Of a stretch of 64,000 nucleotides of DNA, positions 42,639-50,984 are shown piece after piece. Position 1 is the stretch's first letter. Each line of letters starts with the position of its first letter. Origin of the DNA: Endozoicomonas montiporae CL-33. Its GTDB lineage: Bacteria; Pseudomonadota; Gammaproteobacteria; Pseudomonadales; Endozoicomonadaceae. The translations under genes and the position numbers were made by a program. The notes beneath the pieces are model-generated. The model was not told where the DNA came from. It saw nothing but the letters and a program-made list of their open reading frames with translations, and searched no databases. The DNA is taken from the NCBI RefSeq assembly GCF_001583435.1, contig NZ_CP013251.1, positions 3,919,215-3,983,214 of the forward strand. Direction: 5' to 3'.

Positions 42639-43655
42639 ATGGATTTCAGACTGAAAAATCGTCACTTCGTCAAGCTTCTGGATTTTACCCCTGAAGAAAT
42701 CAACAGCCTGCTGAAACTATCCCGCGAATTAAAAGCTGCAAAGCAATCGCGCGATGAACCCCGTTTTTTACAAAACAAAAACATTGCCCTGATCTTTGAA
42801 AAAGCGTCCACCCGCACACGGTGTGCCTTCGAGGTAGCTGCTTTTGATCAGGGAGCCTGTGTGACTTACATTTCCAGCGGTTCACAAATGGGAAGTAAGG
42901 AGTCCGTAAAAGACACAGCCAGAGTACTGGGACGCATGTATGATGGCATCGAATTTCGCGGACATTTACAACAGCACGTCGAAGAACTTGCAGAATTCGC
43001 CGGTGTTCCCGTATGGAACGGCCTGACTAACGAATGGCACCCAACGCAGATTCTGGCTGATTTCCTGACCATGATTGAACACGGCAATGGTCGTCCACTG
43101 AACCAGCTGAAACTTTGTTATACCGGCGATGGACGCAACAATGTCGCCAACTCACTTCTGGTGGGTTCAGCTAAAATGGGTGTGGACTTCCGAATTGCCG
43201 CTCCGGCTGGTTTTGCTCCCGATGAAGCACTGGTTGAACAATGTCGTCGCATTGCCAGAGACACAGGTGCAAAGCTGACCATCACAGACTCTGTCGAAGA
43301 AGCAGTTAGTGGCTGTGACTTCATTTACACCGACGTCTGGGTATCCATGGGTGAGCCGATGGAGGCCTGGGAAGAACGGGTAAAACTGATGACCCCTTAT
43401 CAGGTCAACCAGAACCTGCTGGCAAAAACCGGCAATCCGGATGTTCGCTTCCTGCACTGTTTGCCTGCGTTCCACAATGACGAAACCACTATTGGTCAAG
43501 AAATTGCTGAACACTTCTTCAAAGGTGAAGAGGGCATGAAAGGGCTGGAAGTCACCGAAGAGGTCTTCGAGTCTGACCACTCCATCGTGTTTGATCAGGC
43601 TGAAAACCGAATGCATACCATCAAGGCTGTCATGGTGGCAACACTGGGCGATTAA
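42639..43655 (+). CDS. arcB: Ornithine carbamoyltransferase, catabolic type (338 aa)
   Basis: Carbamoyl-phosphate-binding STRTR is at 57-61, with [17 protein letters not shown] and HCLPAFHN following. The sequence [21 protein letters not shown] and the overall length resemble Pseudomonas ArcB more than the shorter anabolic ArgF. It lies 42 bp before a carbamate kinase gene, which supports a role in arginine fermentation (citrulline phosphorolysis). A dual or anabolic role cannot be excluded; arcA is not present in the window. Confidence 0.88.
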   Translation: MDFRLKNRHFVKLLDFTPEEINSLLKLSRELKAAKQSRDEPRFLQNKNIALIFEKASTRTRCAFEVAAFDQGACVTYISSGSQMGSKESVKDTARVLGRMYDGIEFRGHLQQHVEELAEFAGVPVWNGLTNEWHPTQILADFLTMIEHGNGRPLNQLKLCYTGDGRNNVANSLLVGSAKMGVDFRIAAPAGFAPDEALVEQCRRIARDTGAKLTITDSVEEAVSGCDFIYTDVWVSMGEPMEAWEERVKLMTPYQVNQNLLAKTGNPDVRFLHCLPAFHNDETTIGQEIAEHFFKGEEGMKGLEVTEEVFESDHSIVFDQAENRMHTIKAVMVATLGD

Positions 43656-43697
43656 TCCCCCGTATTCCCAGCGGCCTTGTTCGACCGGAGACGTTCA

Positions 43698-44708
43698 ATG
43701 CTGGTTGTCATTGCCCTGGGAGACAGTGCGATTGTGCAAAGAGAGCAACCGCTCAATTCACACGCACTGCGACAATGCATTCAACACGCAGCCCAATGCA
43801 TTGCTGAAATAGCCAACCAACATCAGGTGATATTGCTGCACGGCAACGGGCCCGCAATCGGCCTGCTGACCCTGATGAATGGTAACTGCGCTGACTTGAA
43901 CACAGGAACTGCCGATGTTCTGGGCGCCCAGACCCGGGCCATGATTGGCTTTCTACTGGAACAGGCATTGAGAAACCAGCTGCCGCAAAAATCCTTTTGC
44001 AGCATGACGCACCTGACGCTGGTTGACACCAATGACCCGGCAATGATGCAGCCAACGCGATATATAGGACCACTGTACAACAGAGTACAGGCGCAGCTGA
44101 TTCAGGAACAGAACCCCGACTGGGTACTGCAACAGACCGGAATACTGTATCGCCGGATGGTGCCTGCTCCGGCTCCCGGAGAAGTTCTGGAAATGGAGAC
44201 GCTGAAACATCTGGTCGCCGCTGACAATATGTTCGTTATCTGTGGCTGCGGCGGTGGTCTGCCCGTCCGTAAAAGTCCGGATAACCACCTTCATGGTGTA
44301 GAAGCCATGGTAGACAGAGACGAAACTGCGGCATTGATTGCACGCACTCTGAATGCCAACGCCTTGCTGATGCTGTCCAGCATCGATGCCGTTGTTGACA
44401 AACCCGGCCATCCACAGGCAAGACCGATTCGCAGTATTGACATCCAGCGTCTCGAATCACTGGGGTTCAATGACACCGCGATGGCACCAAAGGTAAAAGC
44501 CGCCAGTGGCTATCTGAGCAATGAGCCACCGGGTAACCATCAGTCATGTGAAAGCAAACCGGCTGATCAGTCAGCCCGTGGCCGTCGAAGGTTTTGTGCA
44601 ATAGGCAATCTGCACAACGCTGCCAGCGTCCTCTCCGGTGAAGCCGGAACACGTATCAGCGCATCAGCGTCTTCTTCAAGCGAAAGCGCTGAGATTGTCT
44701 ACTATTGA
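43698..44708 (+). CDS. arcC: Carbamate kinase, divergent (336 aa)
   Basis: ATG at 43698 follows GGAG. VILLHGNGPAIGLL, DVLGAQTRAMIGFLLEQAL and CGCGGGLPVRK...GVEAMVDRDETAALIARTL are carbamate-kinase signatures. It forms ATP from carbamoyl phosphate. The N-terminal glycine loop reads ALGDSAI instead of the usual ALGGNAL, and a short insertion interrupts MAPKVKAA...AIGNLHNAASVLSGEAGT near the C-terminus. These changes could lower activity. Confidence 0.85.
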   Translation: MLVVIALGDSAIVQREQPLNSHALRQCIQHAAQCIAEIANQHQVILLHGNGPAIGLLTLMNGNCADLNTGTADVLGAQTRAMIGFLLEQALRNQLPQKSFCSMTHLTLVDTNDPAMMQPTRYIGPLYNRVQAQLIQEQNPDWVLQQTGILYRRMVPAPAPGEVLEMETLKHLVAADNMFVICGCGGGLPVRKSPDNHLHGVEAMVDRDETAALIARTLNANALLMLSSIDAVVDKPGHPQARPIRSIDIQRLESLGFNDTAMAPKVKAASGYLSNEPPGNHQSCESKPADQSARGRRRFCAIGNLHNAASVLSGEAGTRISASASSSSESAEIVYY

Positions 44709-44983
44709 GAGATTTTGGGTCGCCCTTACACCAGAATTTTCTGAAACAAATATAGGACGCATGTCTTATATCGCTTGGGGTTGTTGCAAAGGTTTGGCGT
44801 CTTTGGCGCTCTGGTTGCTGTCAAAGCTACTCCGTTCTTTTGCAACAGCCTCAATTGAGGGCATTGGTATGAGTGTTTCTGTCTGAAACACTGTGTTTTC
44901 CATGGAACCTGAACGGATTATCTGTACCACTATCAGGCTACTGATTTAGTCCAACAGGCTCCGAGCAGTACAGAGGAGCAGAG

Positions 44984-46396
44984 ATGCCCCAGAGCTTATT
45001 GCGATACACCAACATTCTCAGCATTGTTGGTGACCTTATTCGCGTTCAAGTGCCAAACCTGACGGAAGGCAATGCCCGGGCCAATTACGGCGACCTGGCA
45101 TTGATCGAGCAGAATGGTCAGCCGTACTCCATGGCCCAGATCATCAAGATCGACCATGAAGAGGTTTCCCTGCAGGTATTCGCAGGCACCAAAGGTCTTT
45201 CTACGGGTGCCGCCGTATGCTTTTTGGGTGAGCCGATGAAAGCGACTTACTCTCCAAACATCCTTGGCCGTATCTTTAACGGTGCCGGTGAGCCGATTGA
45301 CGGCGGCCCTGCGCTGGAACAGGACCCCAAGGTGGAGATCGACGGTCCTTCTGTAAACCCTGTTCGTCGTGTATTGGCGTCACGCATGGTGCGTACTAAC
45401 GTACCAATGATCGACGTATTCAACACACTGGTAGAGTCCCAGAAGATTCCTATCTTCTCCGTGGCGGGTGAACCTTACAACCGCTTCCTGGCCCGTATTG
45501 CGATTCAGGCAGAAGCCGACGTCGTAGTATTCGGTGGCATGGGTCTGATCTTTGACGATTACCATTTCTTCCGTAACGAATTCGAGAAGGCCGGTGTATC
45601 TTCCCGTACCGTTATGTTCACCAACCAGGCCTCCGACCCGACAGTAGAACGTCTGCTGACACCGGACATGGCGCTGGCAGTGGCTGAACACTTTGCGGTG
45701 GAAGAGTCCAAGAAGGTACTGGTTCTCCTGACCGACATGACTTCCTACGCTGACGCGATGAAGGAAATCGGTGTTGCCATGGACAAGATCCCGGCCAACC
45801 GGGGTTACATGGGTGACCTGTACTCCCAGCTGGCGAAGCGTTACGAAAAAGCCTGCGACTACAAAGGTGCCGGTTCCGTCACCATTCTGGCGGTAACCAC
45901 CATGCCGGGTAACGACGTAACCCACCCGGTACCGGATAACACCGGCTACATCACCGAAGGTCAGTTCTACCTGCACGACGGTGTACTGGATCCGTTCGGT
46001 TCCCTGTCACGTCTGAAGCAGATGGTTCAGGGTAAAGAGACCCGTGACGACCACGCGCCGATCATGAACACCATGATCCGTTTCTATTCCGACTCCGTGA
46101 ATGCCAAGCAGAAGCAGGCCATGGCGTTTGAACTGTCCAGCTACGACCTGAAAACCATCCGGTTCGGCGACCTGTTCAAAGAACGCTTCATGTCTCTGGA
46201 TGCGGCCATGAGCCTCGAAGACGCTCTGGATCTGTGCTGGGAAACTCTGGCGGAATGCTTTGAACCGGGCGAAACCCTGATGAAGCAGAGCCTGCTGGAG
46301 AAATACTGGCCCGGCCTTGCTAATGAAGAGCAAGCAGCTGTTGGTGTCGAGGAACAAACCGCCGGGGCTAATAAAACGGCCGCAGCAGAGGCATAA
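44984..46396 (+). CDS. ntpB: V-type ATPase subunit B (470 aa)
   Basis: The non-catalytic B subunit is recognised by [34 protein letters not shown] (no functional P-loop), [16 protein letters not shown] and the tail [17 protein letters not shown]. It forms the A3B3 head with subunit A. GAGGAG precedes the ATG at 44984. It is the first gene of the cluster here, whereas in most bacterial V-ATPase operons B follows A. Confidence 0.95.
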   Translation: MPQSLLRYTNILSIVGDLIRVQVPNLTEGNARANYGDLALIEQNGQPYSMAQIIKIDHEEVSLQVFAGTKGLSTGAAVCFLGEPMKATYSPNILGRIFNGAGEPIDGGPALEQDPKVEIDGPSVNPVRRVLASRMVRTNVPMIDVFNTLVESQKIPIFSVAGEPYNRFLARIAIQAEADVVVFGGMGLIFDDYHFFRNEFEKAGVSSRTVMFTNQASDPTVERLLTPDMALAVAEHFAVEESKKVLVLLTDMTSYADAMKEIGVAMDKIPANRGYMGDLYSQLAKRYEKACDYKGAGSVTILAVTTMPGNDVTHPVPDNTGYITEGQFYLHDGVLDPFGSLSRLKQMVQGKETRDDHAPIMNTMIRFYSDSVNAKQKQAMAFELSSYDLKTIRFGDLFKERFMSLDAAMSLEDALDLCWETLAECFEPGETLMKQSLLEKYWPGLANEEQAAVGVEEQTAGANKTAAAEA

Positions 46397-46399
46397 ACC

Positions 46400-47020
46400 A
46401 TGGCCAAGGTAGCCCTCAACAAAAGTTCGCTTAACAAAGAAAAGCGCAGCTTGAAAACGTACAACCGTTATCTGCCGGCACTGGAACTGAAGCGCCAACA
46501 GCTGATGGCTGAACGTAAAAAAGCGGAAGAGGCACTGGCTGAGGCTCGCACCGAACTGGCGGACGTTGAACGTCTGGTACAGGCACAACTACCTATGTTG
46601 GCTCGCGCCGACGTTCCGGTAGAAAATCTGGTGCGTGTCAAAAACGTCAAACTGATCGATGAAAACATTGTCGGAACCACTGTTCCAGCGGTGGGCAACA
46701 TCGATATCGAACTGACGCCATACAGCGACCTGGCCAAGCCTCACTGGGTGGATTTCCTGGTGGAACTGTTGCAGAAGATGGTACGACTGCGTGTTGAATA
46801 TCAGGTACGCGAACTGCGTCACGCTGAACTCGACAAGGCAACCCGTACGACTTCTCAGCGAGTCAACCTGTTCTCCAAGGTACTGATTCCTCAGACCAAG
46901 AAGAACATCCAGAAAATCCAGATTTACATGTCCGACCAGGACCGCGCCAGCGTAATGAACGCCAAGCTCTCCAAGGGCAAGGTACTGGCGCAGGAAGCCA
47001 AAGCCGCTGCGGCTGGCTAA
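46400..47020 (+). CDS. ntpD: V-type ATPase subunit D (206 aa)
   Basis: The central-stalk subunit D has long N- and C-terminal helices (KVALNKSSLNKEKRSLKTYNRYL and TTSQRVNLFSKVLIPQTKKNIQKIQIYMSDQDRASVMNAKLSKGK). It rotates inside the A3B3 head. It starts 3 bp after the B stop. Confidence 0.93.
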   Translation: MAKVALNKSSLNKEKRSLKTYNRYLPALELKRQQLMAERKKAEEALAEARTELADVERLVQAQLPMLARADVPVENLVRVKNVKLIDENIVGTTVPAVGNIDIELTPYSDLAKPHWVDFLVELLQKMVRLRVEYQVRELRHAELDKATRTTSQRVNLFSKVLIPQTKKNIQKIQIYMSDQDRASVMNAKLSKGKVLAQEAKAAAAG

Positions 47021-47082
47021 ATGGCGACTCCTGGCAAGCGGCTGCGCCTTGCAAAGAGAGGCAATGTATCTGGGAATAAGAC

Positions 47083-48882
47083 ATGGCTATAAAACAACTT
47101 AAAAAGATCACCCTGTACGGACAGAGCCAGGACAAGGCTCATGTTCTGCAGGGACTGCAGGCGATGGGCTGCCTGCATCTGATCCCGTTAACGGACCAGC
47201 CTGCAGAAGCTTCGGTACGCATGCAACCGGCAGAAGCCAGTGAAGCACTGGCATGGCTGGAGCGCGCGCCCAGAGCCAGACGACAGGTGAAAGACAAGTC
47301 CGCTGCGGACATTGACACCATTGTTCGTGAAGTACTGGTCAACAAATCCAGCACTCGCGAAGTCAGCGATGCCCGTGACAAACTGGAAGAACGTATCCGT
47401 GAAGTGCGCCCCTGGGGCGAGTTCCACTTTCCGGAACTGTCCGAGCTGAGCGGTCAGCGTCTCTGGTTCTACGCTCTGCCACAGGGCGACCTGCCTGCAC
47501 TGGATGACATCGAGCTGCCCTGGCAGTTGATGGCAAAAGACGACCGGCAGAAAATGGCCTACGTGATCGTGATCAGTGAGCAGGAACCTGCCGAAGACCT
47601 GTTGCCGGTGGCACGTTCGCACGTTGGTATCGTGCCCCTGTCTCGTCTCGAAGACGAACTGGAAGAGTCCGAGCAGCTTCTGGAAGACCTGTTTGCAGAG
47701 CGCGAAGCCCTGACCCGCTGGAACTACCTGTTAAGTCAGGCAGTAGCAGCCAAACAGGACGCTGCAGAGCTGGCAGAAGCCCAGAGCGGCACGCTGGATG
47801 AACAGGCCTTTTTCCTGGTTCAGGGCTGGATGCCGGAAAGTGAACAACAGGCGGCAGAAGCCTTCTGTATCGAGAACGGTGTCGCTGCACTGTTTGAAGA
47901 ACCGACCGAAAACGACCAGCCACCAACGCTGCTGGAAAAAACGCCGGGCACCGGTGGTGGTGCCGATGCTCTGGGTTTCTTCCAAACCCCGAATTATCGG
48001 GCGTGGGATCCGGGCAACGTAGTGTTCTACTCGTTCTCGCTGTTCTTCGGCATGATCATGTCCGATGTGATGTACAGTTTTCTGTTCGGTCTCATCGTCT
48101 TCATGTTCCGCGGCAAACTGAAAAAGTCCGAAGCAGGTTCCCGCCTGATGAATCTGGCTTATTTCATGTCTGCTGTGGGTATCGTCTGGGGTGCCATGAT
48201 TGGCAGTTACTTCGGAGCCTCGCCCGGTGGCGGGATACTCGACAGTATCGCCTTCGTAGACCTGAACGACTACAACGCCATGATGAAGCTCTCGGTATTT
48301 ATCGGTGTAGCCCATCTGATGGTCGCCAACATCATGACCGCCTGGGTGAATCGCTCCAGCAGCTTTGCTCTCTCCCCGCTGGGATGGGCACTGGTGATGG
48401 GCGGCGGACTGAGCATCTGGCTTGGCATGACCGGAACGCTTCCGGAAGTGTTCGCTGATCTCGCCGGTCCGGGCATGATGATCCTGGGTGGTGCGTTTGT
48501 GTTTCTGTTTACCAGTACCCGAAAGGTTCGCTCGGCAGGAGACCTGTTCCTGCGCGGTCTGGACGGTCTGAAAGCGGTTTACAGCATCACATCGGCCTTT
48601 GGTGATGTTCTGAGTTATATGCGTCTGTTCGCACTCGGCCTGTCCGGTGCGTCCCTTGCCATGACCTTTAACTCTCTGGCAATGGGCGTACTGCATTCCA
48701 GCCCCGTCAGCGGTGTCTTGTTTGCAGGTCTGATTCTGCTGCTGGGTCACGTCTTAAACTTCGCTCTTTGTATTATGAGCGGCGTGGTTCACGGCATGCG
48801 TCTGAACGTCATTGAATTTGTTAACTGGGGTCTGTCCGACGAGGGCTACCCGTTTAAAGCATTTAGTAAGAAAGAGGATTGA
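47083..48882 (+). CDS. ntpI: V-type ATPase subunit I (599 aa)
   Basis: A cytoplasmic coiled-coil N-terminal half (LERAPRARRQVKDKSAAD...LEDELEESEQLLEDLFAER) is followed by about seven membrane helices, e.g. FFGMIMSDVMYSFLFGLIVFMF. The C-terminal part YMRLFALGLSGASLAMTFNSLA contains the Arg expected to neutralise the ion-binding Glu of subunit K. It overlaps nothing and ends just before K. Confidence 0.93.
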   Translation: MAIKQLKKITLYGQSQDKAHVLQGLQAMGCLHLIPLTDQPAEASVRMQPAEASEALAWLERAPRARRQVKDKSAADIDTIVREVLVNKSSTREVSDARDKLEERIREVRPWGEFHFPELSELSGQRLWFYALPQGDLPALDDIELPWQLMAKDDRQKMAYVIVISEQEPAEDLLPVARSHVGIVPLSRLEDELEESEQLLEDLFAEREALTRWNYLLSQAVAAKQDAAELAEAQSGTLDEQAFFLVQGWMPESEQQAAEAFCIENGVAALFEEPTENDQPPTLLEKTPGTGGGADALGFFQTPNYRAWDPGNVVFYSFSLFFGMIMSDVMYSFLFGLIVFMFRGKLKKSEAGSRLMNLAYFMSAVGIVWGAMIGSYFGASPGGGILDSIAFVDLNDYNAMMKLSVFIGVAHLMVANIMTAWVNRSSSFALSPLGWALVMGGGLSIWLGMTGTLPEVFADLAGPGMMILGGAFVFLFTSTRKVRSAGDLFLRGLDGLKAVYSITSAFGDVLSYMRLFALGLSGASLAMTFNSLAMGVLHSSPVSGVLFAGLILLLGHVLNFALCIMSGVVHGMRLNVIEFVNWGLSDEGYPFKAFSKKED

Positions 48883-48884
48883 TA

Positions 48885-49334
48885 ATGGAACAGTTAATTA
48901 TTGCACTGGGCTGGTTGGGTGTTTTCGCTCCGGTTGCACTGGGCGCGGTAGGCTCTGCGATTGGTTGTTCGGTAGCCGGTCAGGCAGCTTGTGGTGCAAT
49001 GCTGGACGTTGAGAGTGGCTACGGTAAATTCGTGGGTCTGTCGGCAATGCCTTCTTCCCAGGTTATCTACGGTATCGTGATCATGTTCACCCTGAGCGGT
49101 CTGGGTGTGACTGAAGCCACTGCTCCGGGTCTGTTCGGTATTGGTCTGCTGACCGGTGTTGCCCTGATGTACTCTGCAACTTACCAGGGTCAGGCAGTTG
49201 CTGCGGCTATCAACGCTTCCAAGAACAAGCCTGAAGTCTTCGGTCTGTCCATCGCTCCTGCAGCGATCGTAGAAGGCTTTGCGGTATTTGCTTTCGTATT
49301 CGCTCTGGTTATGGGTCAGGCTATCGGCGCCTGA
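48885..49334 (+). CDS. ntpK: V-type ATPase rotor subunit K (149 aa)
   Basis: Four membrane helices form two hairpins, as in NtpK-type 16-kDa subunits. AMPSSQVIYGI, TYQGQAVAA and PAAIVEGFAVFAFV align with the Na+-binding ligands of Enterococcus NtpK (Thr64 replaced by Ser, Gln65, Gln110, Glu139). ATG at 48885, preceded by AGAGGA, is used instead of the TTG at 48879. Na+ rather than H+ coupling is suggested but not proved. Confidence 0.92.
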   Translation: MEQLIIALGWLGVFAPVALGAVGSAIGCSVAGQAACGAMLDVESGYGKFVGLSAMPSSQVIYGIVIMFTLSGLGVTEATAPGLFGIGLLTGVALMYSATYQGQAVAAAINASKNKPEVFGLSIAPAAIVEGFAVFAFVFALVMGQAIGA

Positions 49335-49421
49335 GCCGTCTGACGCATCCCGTGATGATGCTGAGCCAGCACGGTTTAACCGGTGACTGGTTCAGCCAAT
49401 GGAAATCAGAGGAAACACACA

Positions 49422-50099
49422 ATGACTGCAGCGATGCACCCCGAAGGTAAAGCGTCCGTTGGCGTTCAGGAACTGATTGAAAAGCTGCGCAAGCAGGGTG
49501 TTCAGAACGGCCGTACTGAAGCGGACAAAATCATCAGCGACGCCGAGGCAAAAGCCGCCGAGCTGATTAAAGAAGCACAGACCAAAGCAGACGCCATTGT
49601 CGGCAAGGCTCGTGAAGAAGCAGACTTCATTACCAAAGCCGGTAAGGAAGCCCTACAACTGGCAGAGCGTAATGCCATTCTGGAACTGAAAGATTACCTG
49701 CTGGAACAGTTCTCCCAGCAAGTGACAGCCGTTGTCAGCAGCTCCATGGAAAAAGAAGAGCTGCTGCAGAAGATGATTCTGGAAGTGGCTGGCGAAAACA
49801 ATCTGCGCGGTGAAGACAACGTTGAAGTAGTTCTGCCACGCAAGGTGATCGGAGTGGACGAACTGCGTTCACACCCGGAGCTGGTGAAGAAAGGCCCGCT
49901 GCTGGAGTTTGTGACCAAACAAGCCGCCGACATGCTGGGTGAGGGCGTGACCTTCGCTATCGACGACAACACCGGTATCGGTTTCCGTCTGAAAGACAAG
50001 GACATCGAAGTTGAGCTGGACGATGAAGCCGTAGCTGCCGTGCTACTGCGTCACCTGCAGCCACGTTTCCGTGCCCTGCTGGAAGGCATCGTTAAATAA
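49422..50099 (+). CDS. ntpE: V-type ATPase subunit E (225 aa)
   Basis: A charged, Ala-rich helix (EADKIISDAEAKAAELIKEAQTKADAIVGKAREEAD) leads to the alpha/beta C-terminal head of peripheral-stalk subunit E. ATG at 49422 follows GAGGAAA. Its stop codon lies within the left arm of the 13-bp hairpin at 50099-50134. Confidence 0.9.
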   Translation: MTAAMHPEGKASVGVQELIEKLRKQGVQNGRTEADKIISDAEAKAAELIKEAQTKADAIVGKAREEADFITKAGKEALQLAERNAILELKDYLLEQFSQQVTAVVSSSMEKEELLQKMILEVAGENNLRGEDNVEVVLPRKVIGVDELRSHPELVKKGPLLEFVTKQAADMLGEGVTFAIDDNTGIGFRLKDKDIEVELDDEAVAAVLLRHLQPRFRALLEGIVK

Positions 50100-50134
50100 T
50101 TAATTGGGTCGGACGTTCGTTCGACCCAATTAAT
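50099..50134 (+). terminator. Perfect 13-bp hairpin inside the V-ATPase cluster
   Basis: ATTAATTGGGTCG and CGACCCAATTAAT pair around a 10-nt loop, directly after the ntpE stop. There is no long T tract on the plus strand, so it may attenuate or define an RNA end rather than fully terminate. Confidence 0.55.
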
Positions 50135-50169
50135 ACACCTATTGCAGATGCAGGTCATTCCAACACCCC

Positions 50170-50193
50170 GCATCTTAAAAGGCGATGGGTATA
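50170..50193. repeat. Solo end of the MITE-like repeat
   Basis: CATCTTAAAAGGCGATGGGT and TATA match the right arm of the 41174-41301 palindrome with one or two changes. The left arm is missing. It lies between ntpE and the DUF2764 gene. Confidence 0.6.
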
Positions 50194-50211
50194 TAAGCCA
50201 AGGAGAATGAA

Positions 50212-50901
50212 ATGGCAGAAAATGCCTACTACACCTTGCTGACATCGTTGCCGCATATCGACTCCCTGTTTGACAGCAAGATCACACCGATCTCCCGTCT
50301 GCAGCTGGATCGACGTCTGTCCATGCTGTCCAGGGAAGACCGTGACACCCTGATCAAGGTCGAACAGCTGATGCACTGGAGCCACCTGGGTGAAGACGTG
50401 GACGAAGCCGCGCTGATCCGGCTGGCGGCACGCCTGAGTGCAGAGCTAACCAGCGAAACCCTGAAAGAACTGGTGGACTGGCGTCTGGATATGCGCACCG
50501 TGGTCGCCGCCCTGCGTCGTAAAATGCGCGGAGCACAGGCACCTGGTGACCCCCAGTGGAGTTACGGCTCCCGTTACGCTTACATCCGTCGTAACTGGAG
50601 TAACCCGACCCTGGGACTGCAGCACGCCTTCCCATGGATTCCAACGGTTATCGAGTGCCTGAACAAGCAGGACTACCTGACGCTGGAAAAGACTCTATTG
50701 GAAGCCGTGTGGCGCAAGCTGGACGACGTTGGTCGTAAGCATAGCTTCGACTTTGAAGCCGTTATTATTTACGTGCTGCGCTGGAGCCTGGTTGCCCGCT
50801 GGACCGCCTTCGATGGCGAGCAGGCAATGGAGCGTTTCCGCGAGCTGACCGATCAGGCTCTGGGCGAGTTTGTTAAGCAACTGCCCGGCACTGCTGCCTG
50901 A
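50212..50901 (+). CDS. DUF2764 family V-ATPase-associated protein (229 aa)
   Basis: The helical protein MAENAYYTLLTSLPHIDSLFDSKITPISRLQLDRRLSMLS... matches the DUF2764 family found next to E and A in bacterial V-ATPase operons such as that of Chlamydia. It probably replaces subunit C as the stator-rotor connector; this is a context-based inference. ATG at 50212 follows AAGGAG. Confidence 0.85.
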   Translation: MAENAYYTLLTSLPHIDSLFDSKITPISRLQLDRRLSMLSREDRDTLIKVEQLMHWSHLGEDVDEAALIRLAARLSAELTSETLKELVDWRLDMRTVVAALRRKMRGAQAPGDPQWSYGSRYAYIRRNWSNPTLGLQHAFPWIPTVIECLNKQDYLTLEKTLLEAVWRKLDDVGRKHSFDFEAVIIYVLRWSLVARWTAFDGEQAMERFRELTDQALGEFVKQLPGTAA

Positions 50902-50916
50902 CAGGCTAAATATACA

Positions 50917-50953
50917 GGTAGGTTGGGACGAGCATAGCACCTCTCAACCTACG
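50917..50953. repeat. REP-like hairpin between DUF2764 and ntpA
   Basis: GTAGGTTG (50918-50925) pairs with CAACCTAC (50945-50952), with GAGCATAGC in the loop. This GTAGGTTGGG...GAGCATAGC form is a common dispersed palindrome in diverse bacterial genomes. Confidence 0.6.
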
Positions 50954-50984
50954 CCCTTGAGCGGGCACATTGGAAACAGAAATT

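Noticed and set aside
44638..44886. 82-residue plus-strand frame after arcC
   Set aside because: It starts inside arcC in another frame and has no ribosome site; the downstream part contains the imperfect inverted repeat TTGTTGCAAA/TTTGCAACAG rather than a gene.
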